Under the pieces are notes generated by a model. It did no database searches, had not been told where the DNA came from, and saw nothing but the letters and a program-made list of their open reading frames with translations. Shown here one piece after another: positions 49,940 to 58,174 of a DNA stretch of 64,000 bases. The position numbers and the translations under genes were made by a program. This stretch comes from Streptacidiphilus sp. P02-A3a (GTDB taxonomy: Bacteria > Actinomycetota > Actinomycetes > Streptomycetales > Streptomycetaceae): positions 5,837,922 to 5,901,921 of the forward strand of contig NZ_CP048289.1 in the NCBI RefSeq assembly GCF_014084105.1, in the 5' to 3' direction. Each line of letters opens with the position of its first letter. The stretch's first letter is position 1.

Positions 49940-51240
49940 GCGAGACAACCACCGCGGTCCTGGACGGCGCGGGCGCACCCGCCCGGGCCAGGTCCGACCG
50001 TTCCAAGCTGATCGGCGGCCTCGCCCAGGCCGTGGTCGGGGCGTACGGGCTGTGGTCCTTCGGCCTCGGCAGCCGCACCGCGCACGGCGTGCACACGCTG
50101 TTCACGCTCAAGCTCACCCCGGGCGCCGACGGCGGCCCCGGCCCGGTCTCGGTTCCGGCCGCGGCGACCGCGCTGGTGCTGAGCGCCCTGGCGATCGGCT
50201 GCGGCCTGGTCCGGGCCTTCGCGCCGATCTCCGCCCGGACCCAGCGCTGGCTGGCGGTCGGCTACTTCGCCGCCTTCGTGCTGGCGTTCCTGGTCTGGGC
50301 GGAGGCCGGGTCCAGCGTGGGGCTGAACGTGCCCTCGACCATCCAGCAGACGGCGATGGGGACCGTGCCGCTGCTGCTCGGATCGCTCAGCGCGCTGCTG
50401 TGCGAACGCTCGGGCGTGGTCAACATCGCGGTCGAGGGGCAGTTCCTGTTCGGTGCGTTCTCGGCGGCGCTGACCGCCTCGATGACCCACTCGGTCTGGG
50501 CCGGGCTGGTCGCGGGCTGCCTGGGCGGGGCGCTGATGGGCGCGCTGCTGGCGGTCTTCGCCAACCGCTACCTGATCGAACAGGTGGTGCTCGGGGTGGT
50601 GCTGAACCTGCTGGCCTCCGGCATCACCGGCTTCCTGTACGACCGGCTGATGTCGACCGACGGCAACACCTACAACTCCGCGCCCGGGTTCAACGCGCTG
50701 TCCATCCCCGGACTGTCCTCGATCCCGGTGATCGGCGCCGCGCTGTTCGACCAGAACATCATCTTCTACGCGGCCTACCTGCTGGTCCCGGTCATCTGGT
50801 TCCTGCTGTACCGCACCCGCTGGGGGCTGCGCACCCGGGCCGTCGGCGAGCACCCGACGGCGGCGGACACGGTCGGCATCAAGGTGATCGGGCTGCGCTA
50901 CCGCAACGTGATCACCGCCGGACTGCTCTCCGGCCTCGGCGGCGTCTGGCTGACCCTCGGCCTGGCCAACCAGTTCGGCAAGGACATGAGCGACGGGAAG
51001 GGCTACATCGCCATCGCGGCCCTGATCGTCGGACGCTGGTCGCCGGTCGGCGCGCTGGGCGGGGCGATCCTGTTCGGCTTCGCCACCGAACTGGCGGTGC
51101 CGCTGTCGGACCTGGGCACACCGATCCCCGGTGCGTTCCTGTCCATGGCGCCCTATCTGGCTACCATCTTCGTGGTCGCCGCCCTCGGCGGCCTGGTCCG
51201 CCCCCCGGCCGCCTCCGGCAAGCCCTACGTCAAGTCCTGA
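49936..51240 (+). CDS. BMP transporter permease 2 (BPD_transp_2)
   Basis: A 434-residue membrane protein. After a polar start and a few helices of variable sequence, the conserved part begins GTVPLLLGSLSALLCERSGVVNIAVEGQFLFGAFSAALTA, then EQVVLGVVLNLLASGITGFLYDRLM and GEHPTAADTVGIKVIGLRYRNVITAGLLSGLGGVWLTLG. It is the second channel subunit. GTG 49936 overlaps the stop of permease 1 as GTGA. A perfect terminator hairpin follows the stop. Confidence 0.92.
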   Translation: MSETTTAVLDGAGAPARARSDRSKLIGGLAQAVVGAYGLWSFGLGSRTAHGVHTLFTLKLTPGADGGPGPVSVPAAATALVLSALAIGCGLVRAFAPISARTQRWLAVGYFAAFVLAFLVWAEAGSSVGLNVPSTIQQTAMGTVPLLLGSLSALLCERSGVVNIAVEGQFLFGAFSAALTASMTHSVWAGLVAGCLGGALMGALLAVFANRYLIEQVVLGVVLNLLASGITGFLYDRLMSTDGNTYNSAPGFNALSIPGLSSIPVIGAALFDQNIIFYAAYLLVPVIWFLLYRTRWGLRTRAVGEHPTAADTVGIKVIGLRYRNVITAGLLSGLGGVWLTLGLANQFGKDMSDGKGYIAIAALIVGRWSPVGALGGAILFGFATELAVPLSDLGTPIPGAFLSMAPYLATIFVVAALGGLVRPPAASGKPYVKS

Positions 51241-51248
51241 AGGATGAA

Positions 51249-51284
51249 TGACGGCCCATCAGTCATGCTACTGATGGGCCGTCA
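51249..51284. terminator. Perfect 15-bp stem terminator
   Basis: TGACGGCCCATCAGT (51249-51263) pairs fully with 51270-51284; loop CATGCT. It ends the BMP-transporter operon and faces the convergent PucR gene. Confidence 0.88.
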
Positions 51285-51425
51285 GGCGCCAGCGACCACC
51301 CCGGCGGCTGCGCCGGTTCGGACAGCGGCGGACGCCCCCTGCGCGCCTGACCGGCCATGCCCCTCCTCGGTCCGGATGCGGCCGCCGCCCCGCGGGGTCG
51401 CGGACCGGGCGGGTACTGCTGGACG

Positions 51426-52736
51426 CTACCGGTCCAGCGCGTCCCGGCGGGACACCGCGGGCGGCATCGGCGCGGGCGGCCGGGCCACCGGTCGCAGCGC
51501 GGGCGGCACCGGCAGCGTCACCGTCGTCGGCTCCGCGTCCGGGTCGCGCAGCGCCAGCGCGCGCAGCGCGACCTCGGTGGCGAAGCGCAGGGTGGGATCC
51601 GTGAGCTGCTCCCCGAAGATCCGTTCCAGCAGCCGCATCCGGTAGCGGAAGGTCTGCGGGTGCACGCCCAGCTGCTCCGCGATCTGGGCGGCGGTGCCCC
51701 GGCTGGTCAGCCAGACGTGCAGGGTCTCCAGCAGCCGTCGGCGCTGGGTGGCGGTGTGGTCGGCCAGCGGCGCCAGGTACCGCCGCGAGAACTCGCTCAC
51801 CAGGGCCGGGTCGCTGAGTAACCAGAGGGTCAGCAGGTTGCCCTCGGTGAGGGTCGGCGCACCGTCCGGGATCACCCCGACGTCCACCAGTACCAGCGTG
51901 TGCCGGGCCCAGCGCAGCGAGTCGGCCGCCTTGGCCAGCGGCACGGTGGGGCCGACCGCCGCCCGGCAGCCGCCGAGCGCCCCGCCCAGGAAGGCGCGCC
52001 CGGCCGCGTCCAGCGGTCCGGGCAGCAGCAGGTACGGCTCCGGGGCGGCCAGGTCCGCCAGCACCCTGCGGTCGAGCGCGGCCCGGTTCGGGGAGCTGTC
52101 GCGGTGCAGCGCGACCGGGGTGATCTCCTCCGGCAGCGGCCAGCCGACCTGTTCGGCCAGCTCCGCCAGGGCGGAGTCGGACGCCCCGCCGCCGGAGAGG
52201 ATCCGCTGCGTCAGCCGCCGCCGCCGCCCGTCCGGCTCCTCCCCCATCTCCGACATCGCCCGCAGGTAGCCCTGCCGGGAGAGTTCCGCGATCTCGCCCA
52301 TGTAGGCGAACAGCGCGTCGGCGAAGGACATCAGCACCGCGGCGGACAGCCGGTACCGGTGGCCCACCTCGCGGGCCCGCCGCAGCGCCACCTGGCAGCC
52401 GATCCGGTAGGCGTCCTGCAGCACGTCCAGGCTGCGCCCCTGATAGGCCTCGAAGCGGCCGAAACTGCGGCAGATCTCGTCCCGCAGCTCGGTGTTGGCG
52501 TGCGGGGCGGCGACCTGGTTGACGAAGGCGGTGACGTTCTGCTTGATACCCAGGTGCACGAGTTCCGCGTCCGGACCCTCCAACAGATGCCGGTACTCGG
52601 GTAGCGCGGCGACGATCTCGTCGGCCATCTCCTTGAGCAGGCTCGGCAGTTCGGGGCGCATCACCACGGCGAGTTCGCGCGGGACAGTGCCCAGCGCCGC
52701 CATGGCGCGCGCCGACGCCTGCCGGATTTCCGTCAT
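51426..52736 (-). CDS. PucR/CdaR-type transcriptional regulator
   Basis: A 436-residue regulator. An N-terminal helical sensor-like region (PRELAVVMRPELPSLLKEMADEIVAALPEYRHLL; SLDVLQDAYRIGCQVALRRAREVGHRY) is followed by a GGDEF-like/CdaR middle and a C-terminal PucR-type HTH_30: RRRLLETLHVWLTSRGTAAQIAEQLGVHPQTFRYRMRLLERIFGEQLTDP. The family often controls purine or amino-acid catabolism; standing tail to tail with a nucleoside-type transporter is suggestive. ATG 52736 follows GTGGGGGCC; the frame opens at 52805. No cofactor site is evident. Confidence 0.85.
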   Translation of the reverse strand: MTEIRQASARAMAALGTVPRELAVVMRPELPSLLKEMADEIVAALPEYRHLLEGPDAELVHLGIKQNVTAFVNQVAAPHANTELRDEICRSFGRFEAYQGRSLDVLQDAYRIGCQVALRRAREVGHRYRLSAAVLMSFADALFAYMGEIAELSRQGYLRAMSEMGEEPDGRRRRLTQRILSGGGASDSALAELAEQVGWPLPEEITPVALHRDSSPNRAALDRRVLADLAAPEPYLLLPGPLDAAGRAFLGGALGGCRAAVGPTVPLAKAADSLRWARHTLVLVDVGVIPDGAPTLTEGNLLTLWLLSDPALVSEFSRRYLAPLADHTATQRRRLLETLHVWLTSRGTAAQIAEQLGVHPQTFRYRMRLLERIFGEQLTDPTLRFATEVALRALALRDPDAEPTTVTLPVPPALRPVARPPAPMPPAVSRRDALDR

Positions 52737-52937
52737 CTGCTGGGCCCCCACGCTGTCCAGGCCCGTTAGGACGCGGGCGTACGAGTTCGGTGGTGCGTGC
52801 AACATAGACCACCAGCGCGCCGCCTGCCCAGACGAGTTGCAGGATTGGCCGGGCTACCGAACGACCGTGCACCTGCTTGGTTGTGATTGCTCATATTTCG
52901 ACAAGGCGACCGGCCTGGTCGTGCGCTATCCGACAAC

Positions 52938-52961
52938 AAATTACCGGTCGGTAATTTTTTT
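52938..52961 (+). promoter_or_regulatory. AT-rich hairpin/operator followed by T-run
   Basis: AAATTACC (52938-52945), GGTC loop and GGTAATTT (52950-52957) form a perfect 8-base stem, and Ts continue to 52961. It could be an operator for the PucR gene or the secreted-protein gene, or a rho-independent terminator-like leader element; it is unusual in such GC-rich DNA. Confidence 0.5.
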
Positions 52962-52995
52962 GGGCGCAGGCTGGTTCCGGCCATTGCGCGCCGGA

Positions 52996-53011
52996 GTTAC
53001 TGCTGCGTAAC
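52996..53011. promoter_or_regulatory. Inverted repeat GTTAC-TGCTGC-GTAAC
   Basis: Perfect 5-base arms in the leader of the secreted-protein gene, 54 bases before its start. Confidence 0.4.
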
Positions 53012-53064
53012 GTCCCGGTCGCACACCCGGTTCGGCGGGAAACCGACACAGAAAGGATCAGCCC

Positions 53065-53685
53065 ATGCGCCAGATCTCGAAAGCCACTGCGGTCGCCGCA
53101 GCAGCGTTCGCCGCAGTGGTCGGGTTCGGTACCACCCAGGCCAGCGCCGCCACCACCTGGACCGTGTCCGGCGGCACCTCGTTCAAGGCGACGGCCACCA
53201 GCCCGACGCTCAAGGACACCAGCACCAGCGCGACCCTGAACTGCACCTCGTCCGCGGCAGCCGGAACCGCTGTCAACGGCTCCGGGCTCTCGGGCACCGG
53301 CCTCGCCTCCATCACCTCCGTCTCGTGGGTGAGCTGCACCGGTCCGCTCGGCATCACCTTCACGGTCACGCCGAAGAACCTGCCGTGGTCGCTCAACGCC
53401 ACCTCGTACAACTCCTCCACCGGCACCACCACCGGCACCCTCAGCGGGGTGGAGGCCAGCATCAGCGGCACGCTCTGCTCGGCCTCGTTCGCCGGCACCA
53501 GCGCCACCACGCCGGCCACCCTCAACGCCACCTACGTCAACTCCACCCACACCCTGAGCATCAGCGGCGGCAACCTGCACGCCTGGGGCGTCTCCGGCTG
53601 CCTCGGTCTGATCAACAACGGCGACGCCGCCACCTACACCGCCGCCTATGTGGTCACCCCGGCCCTGACGATCACCTCTCCGTGA
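53065..53685 (+). CDS. Secreted protein of unknown function
   Basis: A 206-residue exported protein. Signal peptide ~1-28 (MRQISKATAVAAAAFAAVVGFGTTQASAA). The mature part is Thr/Ser/Gly-rich beta-type sequence (TWTVSGGTSFKATATSPTLKDTSTSATLNCTSSAA, SWVSCTGPLGITFTVTPKNLPWSLNATSYNSSTG) with four cysteines at C-type positions, possibly two disulfides. No enzyme motif. AAAGGA precedes ATG 53065. It is followed by a strong hairpin, so it is probably its own transcript, yet it neighbours the mce-associated gene cluster. Homologues appear restricted to actinobacteria as far as I recall. Confidence 0.72.
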   Translation: MRQISKATAVAAAAFAAVVGFGTTQASAATTWTVSGGTSFKATATSPTLKDTSTSATLNCTSSAAAGTAVNGSGLSGTGLASITSVSWVSCTGPLGITFTVTPKNLPWSLNATSYNSSTGTTTGTLSGVEASISGTLCSASFAGTSATTPATLNATYVNSTHTLSISGGNLHAWGVSGCLGLINNGDAATYTAAYVVTPALTITSP

Positions 53686-53705
53686 TCCCACGCGCCGCAT
53701 GACCA

Positions 53706-53751
53706 GGCCGGGCCGGGCTCGTCATCCCTGATGACCAGTCCCGGCCCGGCC
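53706..53751 (+). terminator. Terminator hairpin after secreted protein
   Basis: GGCCGGGCCGGG (53706-53717) pairs with 53740-53751, and GTCAT/ATGAC (53721-53725, 53731-53735) closes an inner stem, with a small internal loop. Confidence 0.8.
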
Positions 53752-53786
53752 GACGGTTGGCGGCAGCAGCGCGACCCCGCACCAAA

Positions 53787-53823
53787 TGACACTTCCAGCA
53801 GCGGAAGTTGTCACCCGTTGACA
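53787..53823 (+). promoter_or_regulatory. Inverted repeat and -35 element before the DUF6801-like gene
   Basis: TGACACTTCC (53787-53796) and GGAAGTTGTCA (53803-53813) form an imperfect palindrome around AGCAGC. A perfect -35 hexamer TTGACA follows at 53818-53823; a matching -10 is not clear. The likely operon start is nearby. Confidence 0.5.
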
Positions 53824-53939
53824 AAGTTTTGGCACTGCTGACCACTCGTCGTTCCGTTTGTGACTTTTTGCTTGTCGCTGATCGCTACTCACGCGTACTG
53901 TCCTGCGCCGCCGGACAAGTTCATTCGAGGGGGGAAAAC

Positions 53940-55550
53940 GTGGGAGCTGCCACCGGGCTACGCCCCGCTCCGCTGCTCGCCGGGGTCGCCGCCGCAGGTG
54001 TGCTGGTCGCCACCGTGATGACCGGCCCGGACGCCGGGGCCGAGGTCCGCACCGACCGGATCTCCGTCGACTACACCTGCGCGCTGCCGACCGGCACCCA
54101 GGAGCTCACCGCCACGCTGGTCCAGGACTACCCGGCCAACAGCGCCGCCGGTGGCCGGATCCAGCCGGGCCCACTGACCGTCCAGGCCACCGTGCCGCGC
54201 GGCCTGCTGCCCGCCGCCGCCACCAGCGTCTCCGGCAGCGCCACCCTGGGCGTGGCCGTCGCCGACGGGACCGGCGCCACCGCCGCCACCCCGACCCGGA
54301 CCGCCACCACCGGTGCCACCGGCGCCACCGCCGCTGGTTCGGCCGCGCCCACCGCCACCGCGTCCGGTTCCACCGGGGCCACGCTGACCCTGCGGACCTC
54401 CGCCGCGGCGGCGGCCGCGCTGGCCGGGCCGCCCGGCGCGGTGACCGCGCAGTGGGCCGGGCTGACCGTGGCGCCGGTACCGCTGGGCGCCACCGACCCG
54501 ACGCTGACCGCCACCGGGCAGGTACCGGCGCTGACGGCGGGCCGGGCCGGGACCACCACCACGGTCACCCCGATGGCGCTGGCGCTGTCGCTCCAGGCAG
54601 GCGGCGGCACGCTGCGGTTCCAGTGCGTCCCGGCGAGCGCGCCGACCCCGCTCGGCAGCGTCGCCGTACTCGCCGCGCCCAGCGCCCGGGCCGGATCCCC
54701 GGCCACCGCCGGGGTGGCGGGCAGCGCCCAGCCGCAGGCGCGGGCCCGCGTGGCGCAGGCGCAGACGCCCGAATGCTCGGCCTCGCCCAGCGGCACGCTC
54801 GACCCCAGGGACCTGCCGACCCCGCCCCCGGGCTCGACGACCATCACCGAGAGCAACTCGGGCGTGGAGTGCGCCTACGCCATCGGCTACGCCAACGTCG
54901 CCAAGCTGGGCGAGGCCTCGCTGGTGAACAACCCCGAGCAGAACCCGTCGATGGCGCTGCTGGCGATCGAGCGGCTGGTCTACAACTACACGGCGCCGCC
55001 GTACTACGTCGAGATCGACGAGGTGGGCAACCTCACCCTGCCGGTCGCGAACGCCACCTTCCTCAGCTACGGCTTCATGCCGACGACGGCGAAGATGCAG
55101 CTCACCCCGCTGGGCGCGCTGACCGCCGTGGAGACCGGGCAGTCCCCCGAGCCGGTGGTCACCACCATCTACGGGCAGCAGCAGCTGCGGCTGTACGACG
55201 TCGAGGTGGACGGCACCCCGCTGGACGTCGGCTCCGACTGCCACACGGTCACCCCGCTCCAGTTGAAGCTCGGCGGCATCAGCCTGGCCACCACCGCGAG
55301 CGACCCCGACCCCACCCGGGACTACACCATCAACGGCGGCGGGCCGCTCAGCCAGAGCGACCTGACCATCCCGTACTTCACCGGCTGCGGCCCCGGCGGC
55401 TCACTGGACCCGCTGTTCGACGCCGCCGTCTCCGGCACCGGCAACTCGCTCAACCTGGTCCAGGGGGCCCCGTGCTTCAGCTACGAGGGGGCCTGCACCA
55501 CCATCCAGGTGCCGGAGCTGCCTGTCCGCGCACCGAAGACGTCCAAGTGA
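53940..55550 (+). CDS. Large secreted protein, DUF6801-like N-terminus
   Basis: A 536-residue exported protein. After a signal region (VGAATGLRPAPLLAGVAAAGVLVATVMTGPDAGA) the sequence ISVDYTCALPTGTQELTATLVQDYPANS resembles the DUF6801 beta-domain. An Ala/Thr-rich linker region runs to ~300, and the C-terminal half (ITESNSGVECAYAIGYANVAKLGEASLVNN, TLPVANATFLSYGFMPTTAKMQLTPLG, VTPLQLKLGGISL) appears to be a second extracellular domain of unknown fold. Cysteines are well spaced for disulfides. GTG 53940 follows GAGGGGGG. The stop is 18 bases before the mce ATPase, so it is probably the first gene of the mce transcript. Confidence 0.72.
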   Translation: MGAATGLRPAPLLAGVAAAGVLVATVMTGPDAGAEVRTDRISVDYTCALPTGTQELTATLVQDYPANSAAGGRIQPGPLTVQATVPRGLLPAAATSVSGSATLGVAVADGTGATAATPTRTATTGATGATAAGSAAPTATASGSTGATLTLRTSAAAAAALAGPPGAVTAQWAGLTVAPVPLGATDPTLTATGQVPALTAGRAGTTTTVTPMALALSLQAGGGTLRFQCVPASAPTPLGSVAVLAAPSARAGSPATAGVAGSAQPQARARVAQAQTPECSASPSGTLDPRDLPTPPPGSTTITESNSGVECAYAIGYANVAKLGEASLVNNPEQNPSMALLAIERLVYNYTAPPYYVEIDEVGNLTLPVANATFLSYGFMPTTAKMQLTPLGALTAVETGQSPEPVVTTIYGQQQLRLYDVEVDGTPLDVGSDCHTVTPLQLKLGGISLATTASDPDPTRDYTINGGGPLSQSDLTIPYFTGCGPGGSLDPLFDAAVSGTGNSLNLVQGAPCFSYEGACTTIQVPELPVRAPKTSK

Positions 55551-55568
55551 TCCGCGAGAGGCAGTGAC

Positions 55569-56516
55569 ATGGGGATCGAAGTGACCGTCGAGGGGCTGAC
55601 CAAGTCCTTCGGCAGCCAGACGGTCTGGGAGGACGTGAGCCTCACCCTTCCGGCCGGCGAGGTGAGCGTGATGCTCGGGCCGTCCGGGACCGGCAAGACG
55701 GTGTTCCTCAAGTCGGTGATCGGCCTGCTTCGCCCGGAGCGCGGCCGGGTGCTGGTCGGCGATGTGGACATGGCCAGCAGCCCCGAGCACCTGGTCTACG
55801 AGGCCCGCAAGCTCTTCGGGGTGATGTTCCAGGACGGCGCGCTGTTCGGGTCGATGAACCTGTACGACAACATCGCCTTCCCGCTGCGCGAGCACACCCG
55901 CAAGAAGGAGTCGCAGATCCGCCGGATCGTGCTGGAGCGGATGGAACTGGTCGGGCTGCTGGGCTCGGAGGCGAAGCTGCCGGGGGAGATCTCCGGCGGC
56001 ATGCGCAAGCGCGCCGGCCTGGCTCGGGCGCTGGTGCTGGACCCGCAGATCATCCTCTGCGACGAGCCCGACTCCGGGCTCGACCCGGTGCGCACCTCCT
56101 ACCTCTCGCAACTGCTGATCGACCTGAACGCGCAGATCGACGCGACCATGCTGATCGTCACCCACAACCTGGACATCGCCACCACCGTCCCGGACAACCT
56201 GGGCATGCTGTTCCGCCGCAAGCTGGTCGCCTTCGGTCCCCGCGAACTACTGCTGACCAGCGAGGAACCGGTGGTCCGGCAGTTCCTCGGCGGGCACCGG
56301 CACGGGCCGATCGGCATGGCCGAGGAGAAGGACCAGCAAACCCTGGAGCTGGAGCGGGGGTTGCTACCGGCCCCGGCCGTGGTGGTACCGCCGCAGCTGG
56401 AGCCGAGCCCGGGCCTGCCGCCCCGGCAGGCGGTGCAGCGCCGCCGCCAGCGGGTGCTGGCGCTGCAGAACCAGCGCCGGGTCGCCGCCGCGCCCACCTC
56501 GGGAGAGCCGGAATGA
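55569..56516 (+). CDS. Mce-system ABC ATPase (Mkl/MlaF type)
   Basis: A 315-residue ATPase. Walker A LGPSGTGKTVFLKS (residues 36-49), signature EISGGMRKRAGLARAL, Walker B QIILCDEPDSGLDPVRT and H-loop IVTHNLDIATTVPD. The long charged tail (MAEEKDQQTLELERGLLP onward) goes beyond MlaF and is typical of actinobacterial Mkl proteins. It energises the Mce lipid/steroid importer with the YrbE permeases. ATG 55569 follows GAGAGGC. Its stop overlaps the YrbEA start as ATGA. Confidence 0.92.
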   Translation: MGIEVTVEGLTKSFGSQTVWEDVSLTLPAGEVSVMLGPSGTGKTVFLKSVIGLLRPERGRVLVGDVDMASSPEHLVYEARKLFGVMFQDGALFGSMNLYDNIAFPLREHTRKKESQIRRIVLERMELVGLLGSEAKLPGEISGGMRKRAGLARALVLDPQIILCDEPDSGLDPVRTSYLSQLLIDLNAQIDATMLIVTHNLDIATTVPDNLGMLFRRKLVAFGPRELLLTSEEPVVRQFLGGHRHGPIGMAEEKDQQTLELERGLLPAPAVVVPPQLEPSPGLPPRQAVQRRRQRVLALQNQRRVAAAPTSGEPE

Positions 56517-57286
56517 GCAACCCGGTACAGGGAGCGCTGCGGCAGTCCGGGGACTTCTTCGCCCTGGGCGCCACCACGCTCCGCGACACCTTCCGCCGAC
56601 CGTTCCAACTCCGGGAGCTGATCGAGCAGTTCTGGTTCGTAGCGAGCGTCACCATCCTGCCCGCCGCGCTGGTGTCGATCCCCTTCGGGGCCGTGATTGC
56701 CCTTCAGGTCGGCTCGCTGACACAGCAGTTGGGCGCGCAGTCGTTCACCGGCGGGGCCAGCGTACTGGCGGTGGTGCAACAGGCCAGCCCGCTGATCGTG
56801 GCACTGCTGATCGCCGGGGCGGGCGGTTCCGCGATCTGCGCCGACCTCGGCTCCCGGATGATCCGCGAGGAGCTGGACGCGATGGAGGTCATGGGCGTCT
56901 CGCCGATCCAACGGCTGGTCGTACCAAGGGTGTTGGCGATGATGCTGGTCGCCGTGCTGCTCAACGGACTGGTCTCGGTGGTCGGCGTGGTCGGCGGCTA
57001 CGTGTTCAATGTGTACCTCCAGCACGGCACTCCCGGGGCCTACCTGTCCAGCTTCTCCGCCCTGGCGCAGCTGCCCGACATCTACATCGGCGAGTTCAAG
57101 GCGCTGCTCTTCGGCCTGATCGCGGGTCTGGTGGCGGCGCACCGGGGGCTGCATCCGCGCGGCGGACCGAAGGGTGTCGGCGACGCGGTGAACCAGTCAG
57201 TGGTGATCACCTTCCTGCTGCTGTTCCTGGTCAACGTGGTACTGACCGCCGTCTACCTGCAACTCGTCCCGCAGAAGGGGATGTGA
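56513..57286 (+). CDS. yrbEA: YrbEA-like Mce permease (MlaE family)
   Basis: A 257-residue permease with the MlaE fold: LREQ-like start (RPFQLRELIEQFWFVASVTILPAALVSIPFGAVIALQVG), EELDAMEVMGVSPIQRLVVPRVLAMMLV is the conserved coupling/interaction motif for the ATPase, and FGLIAGLVAAHRGLHPRGGPKGVGDAVNQSVVITFLLLFLVNV the C-terminal segment. It forms the inner-membrane channel as partner of YrbEB. ATG overlaps the ATPase stop. Confidence 0.93.
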   Translation: MSNPVQGALRQSGDFFALGATTLRDTFRRPFQLRELIEQFWFVASVTILPAALVSIPFGAVIALQVGSLTQQLGAQSFTGGASVLAVVQQASPLIVALLIAGAGGSAICADLGSRMIREELDAMEVMGVSPIQRLVVPRVLAMMLVAVLLNGLVSVVGVVGGYVFNVYLQHGTPGAYLSSFSALAQLPDIYIGEFKALLFGLIAGLVAAHRGLHPRGGPKGVGDAVNQSVVITFLLLFLVNVVLTAVYLQLVPQKGM

Positions 57287-57289
57287 GCC

Positions 57290-58174
57290 ATGGCCCTGAC
57301 CGAGTACGAGAGCGCGCCGGACGCGGTCCCCGAACCGGCGGCGGTCCCCGAGCCGGCGGCGGCTCCCGGACGCAACCGGCTGCGCTGGCTGGACGAGTCC
57401 GGCGACCACCTGCTGTTCCACCTGAAGGCACTGCTCTGGATCCCGCGCACGCTGCGCCGCTACCTCAAGGAGGTGCTCCGGCTGCTGTCCGAGGTGGCCT
57501 TCGGCAGCGGCGGCCTGGGCGTGATCGGCGGCACCGTCGGGGTGATGATCGGGATGACCCTGGCCACCGGCACCGTGGTCGGCCTGCAGGGCTACTCGGC
57601 CATGAACGAGATCGGCACCACCGCCTTCACCGGCTTCATCTCCGCCTACTTCAACACCCGCGAGATCGCCCCGCTGGTCGCCGGTCTGGCGCTGTCGGCC
57701 ACCGTCGGCGCCGGCTTCACCGCGCAGCTGGGCGCGATGCGGATCAACGAGGAGGTGGACGCGCTGGAGGGGATGGGCATCCGCAGCGTGCCCTACCTGG
57801 TCACCACCCGGATCATCGCCGGGGTGGTCGCCATCGTCCCGCTGTACGGGATCGGCCTGCTCAGCTCGTACGCCGCCTCGCGGCTGGTCACGGTGTACGG
57901 CGAGGGGCAGTCGGCCGGGGTCTACGACCACTACTTCAACCTCTTCCTGGCGCCGGAGGACGTGCTGCTGTCGGCGCTGAAGGTGCTGATCTTCAGCGTG
58001 GTGGTGATCCTGGCGCACTGCTACTACGGCTTCCACGCCAAGGGCGGACCGGCCGGGGTGGGGATCGCGGTGGGGCGCTCGGTGCGCAACGCCATTGTGA
58101 TCATCAGCCTGACCGACTTCTTCCTGAGCCTGGCGATCTGGGGTGCCACGACGACGGTGCGGGTGGCGGGATGA
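57290..58174 (+). CDS. yrbEB: YrbEB-like Mce permease (MlaE family)
   Basis: A 294-residue permease with an N-terminal extension (VPEPAAVPEPAAAPGRNRL) followed by the same MlaE core: GTVGVMIGMTLATGTVVGLQGYSAMNEIG, EEVDALEGMGIRSVPYLVTTRIIAGVVAIVPLYG and CYYGFHAKGGPAGVGIAVGRSVRNAIVIISL. It starts 3 bases after the YrbEA stop. It pairs with YrbEA as the heteromeric channel. Confidence 0.92.
   Translation: MALTEYESAPDAVPEPAAVPEPAAAPGRNRLRWLDESGDHLLFHLKALLWIPRTLRRYLKEVLRLLSEVAFGSGGLGVIGGTVGVMIGMTLATGTVVGLQGYSAMNEIGTTAFTGFISAYFNTREIAPLVAGLALSATVGAGFTAQLGAMRINEEVDALEGMGIRSVPYLVTTRIIAGVVAIVPLYGIGLLSSYAASRLVTVYGEGQSAGVYDHYFNLFLAPEDVLLSALKVLIFSVVVILAHCYYGFHAKGGPAGVGIAVGRSVRNAIVIISLTDFFLSLAIWGATTTVRVAG

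Larger units (their letters stand above)
52737..53064. other. Divergent intergenic region before secreted proteins
   Basis: 328 bases without a gene. It contains an AT-rich hairpin with a T-run (52938-52961), an inverted repeat at 52996-53011 and the ribosome site AAAGGA of the next gene. Confidence 0.65.
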
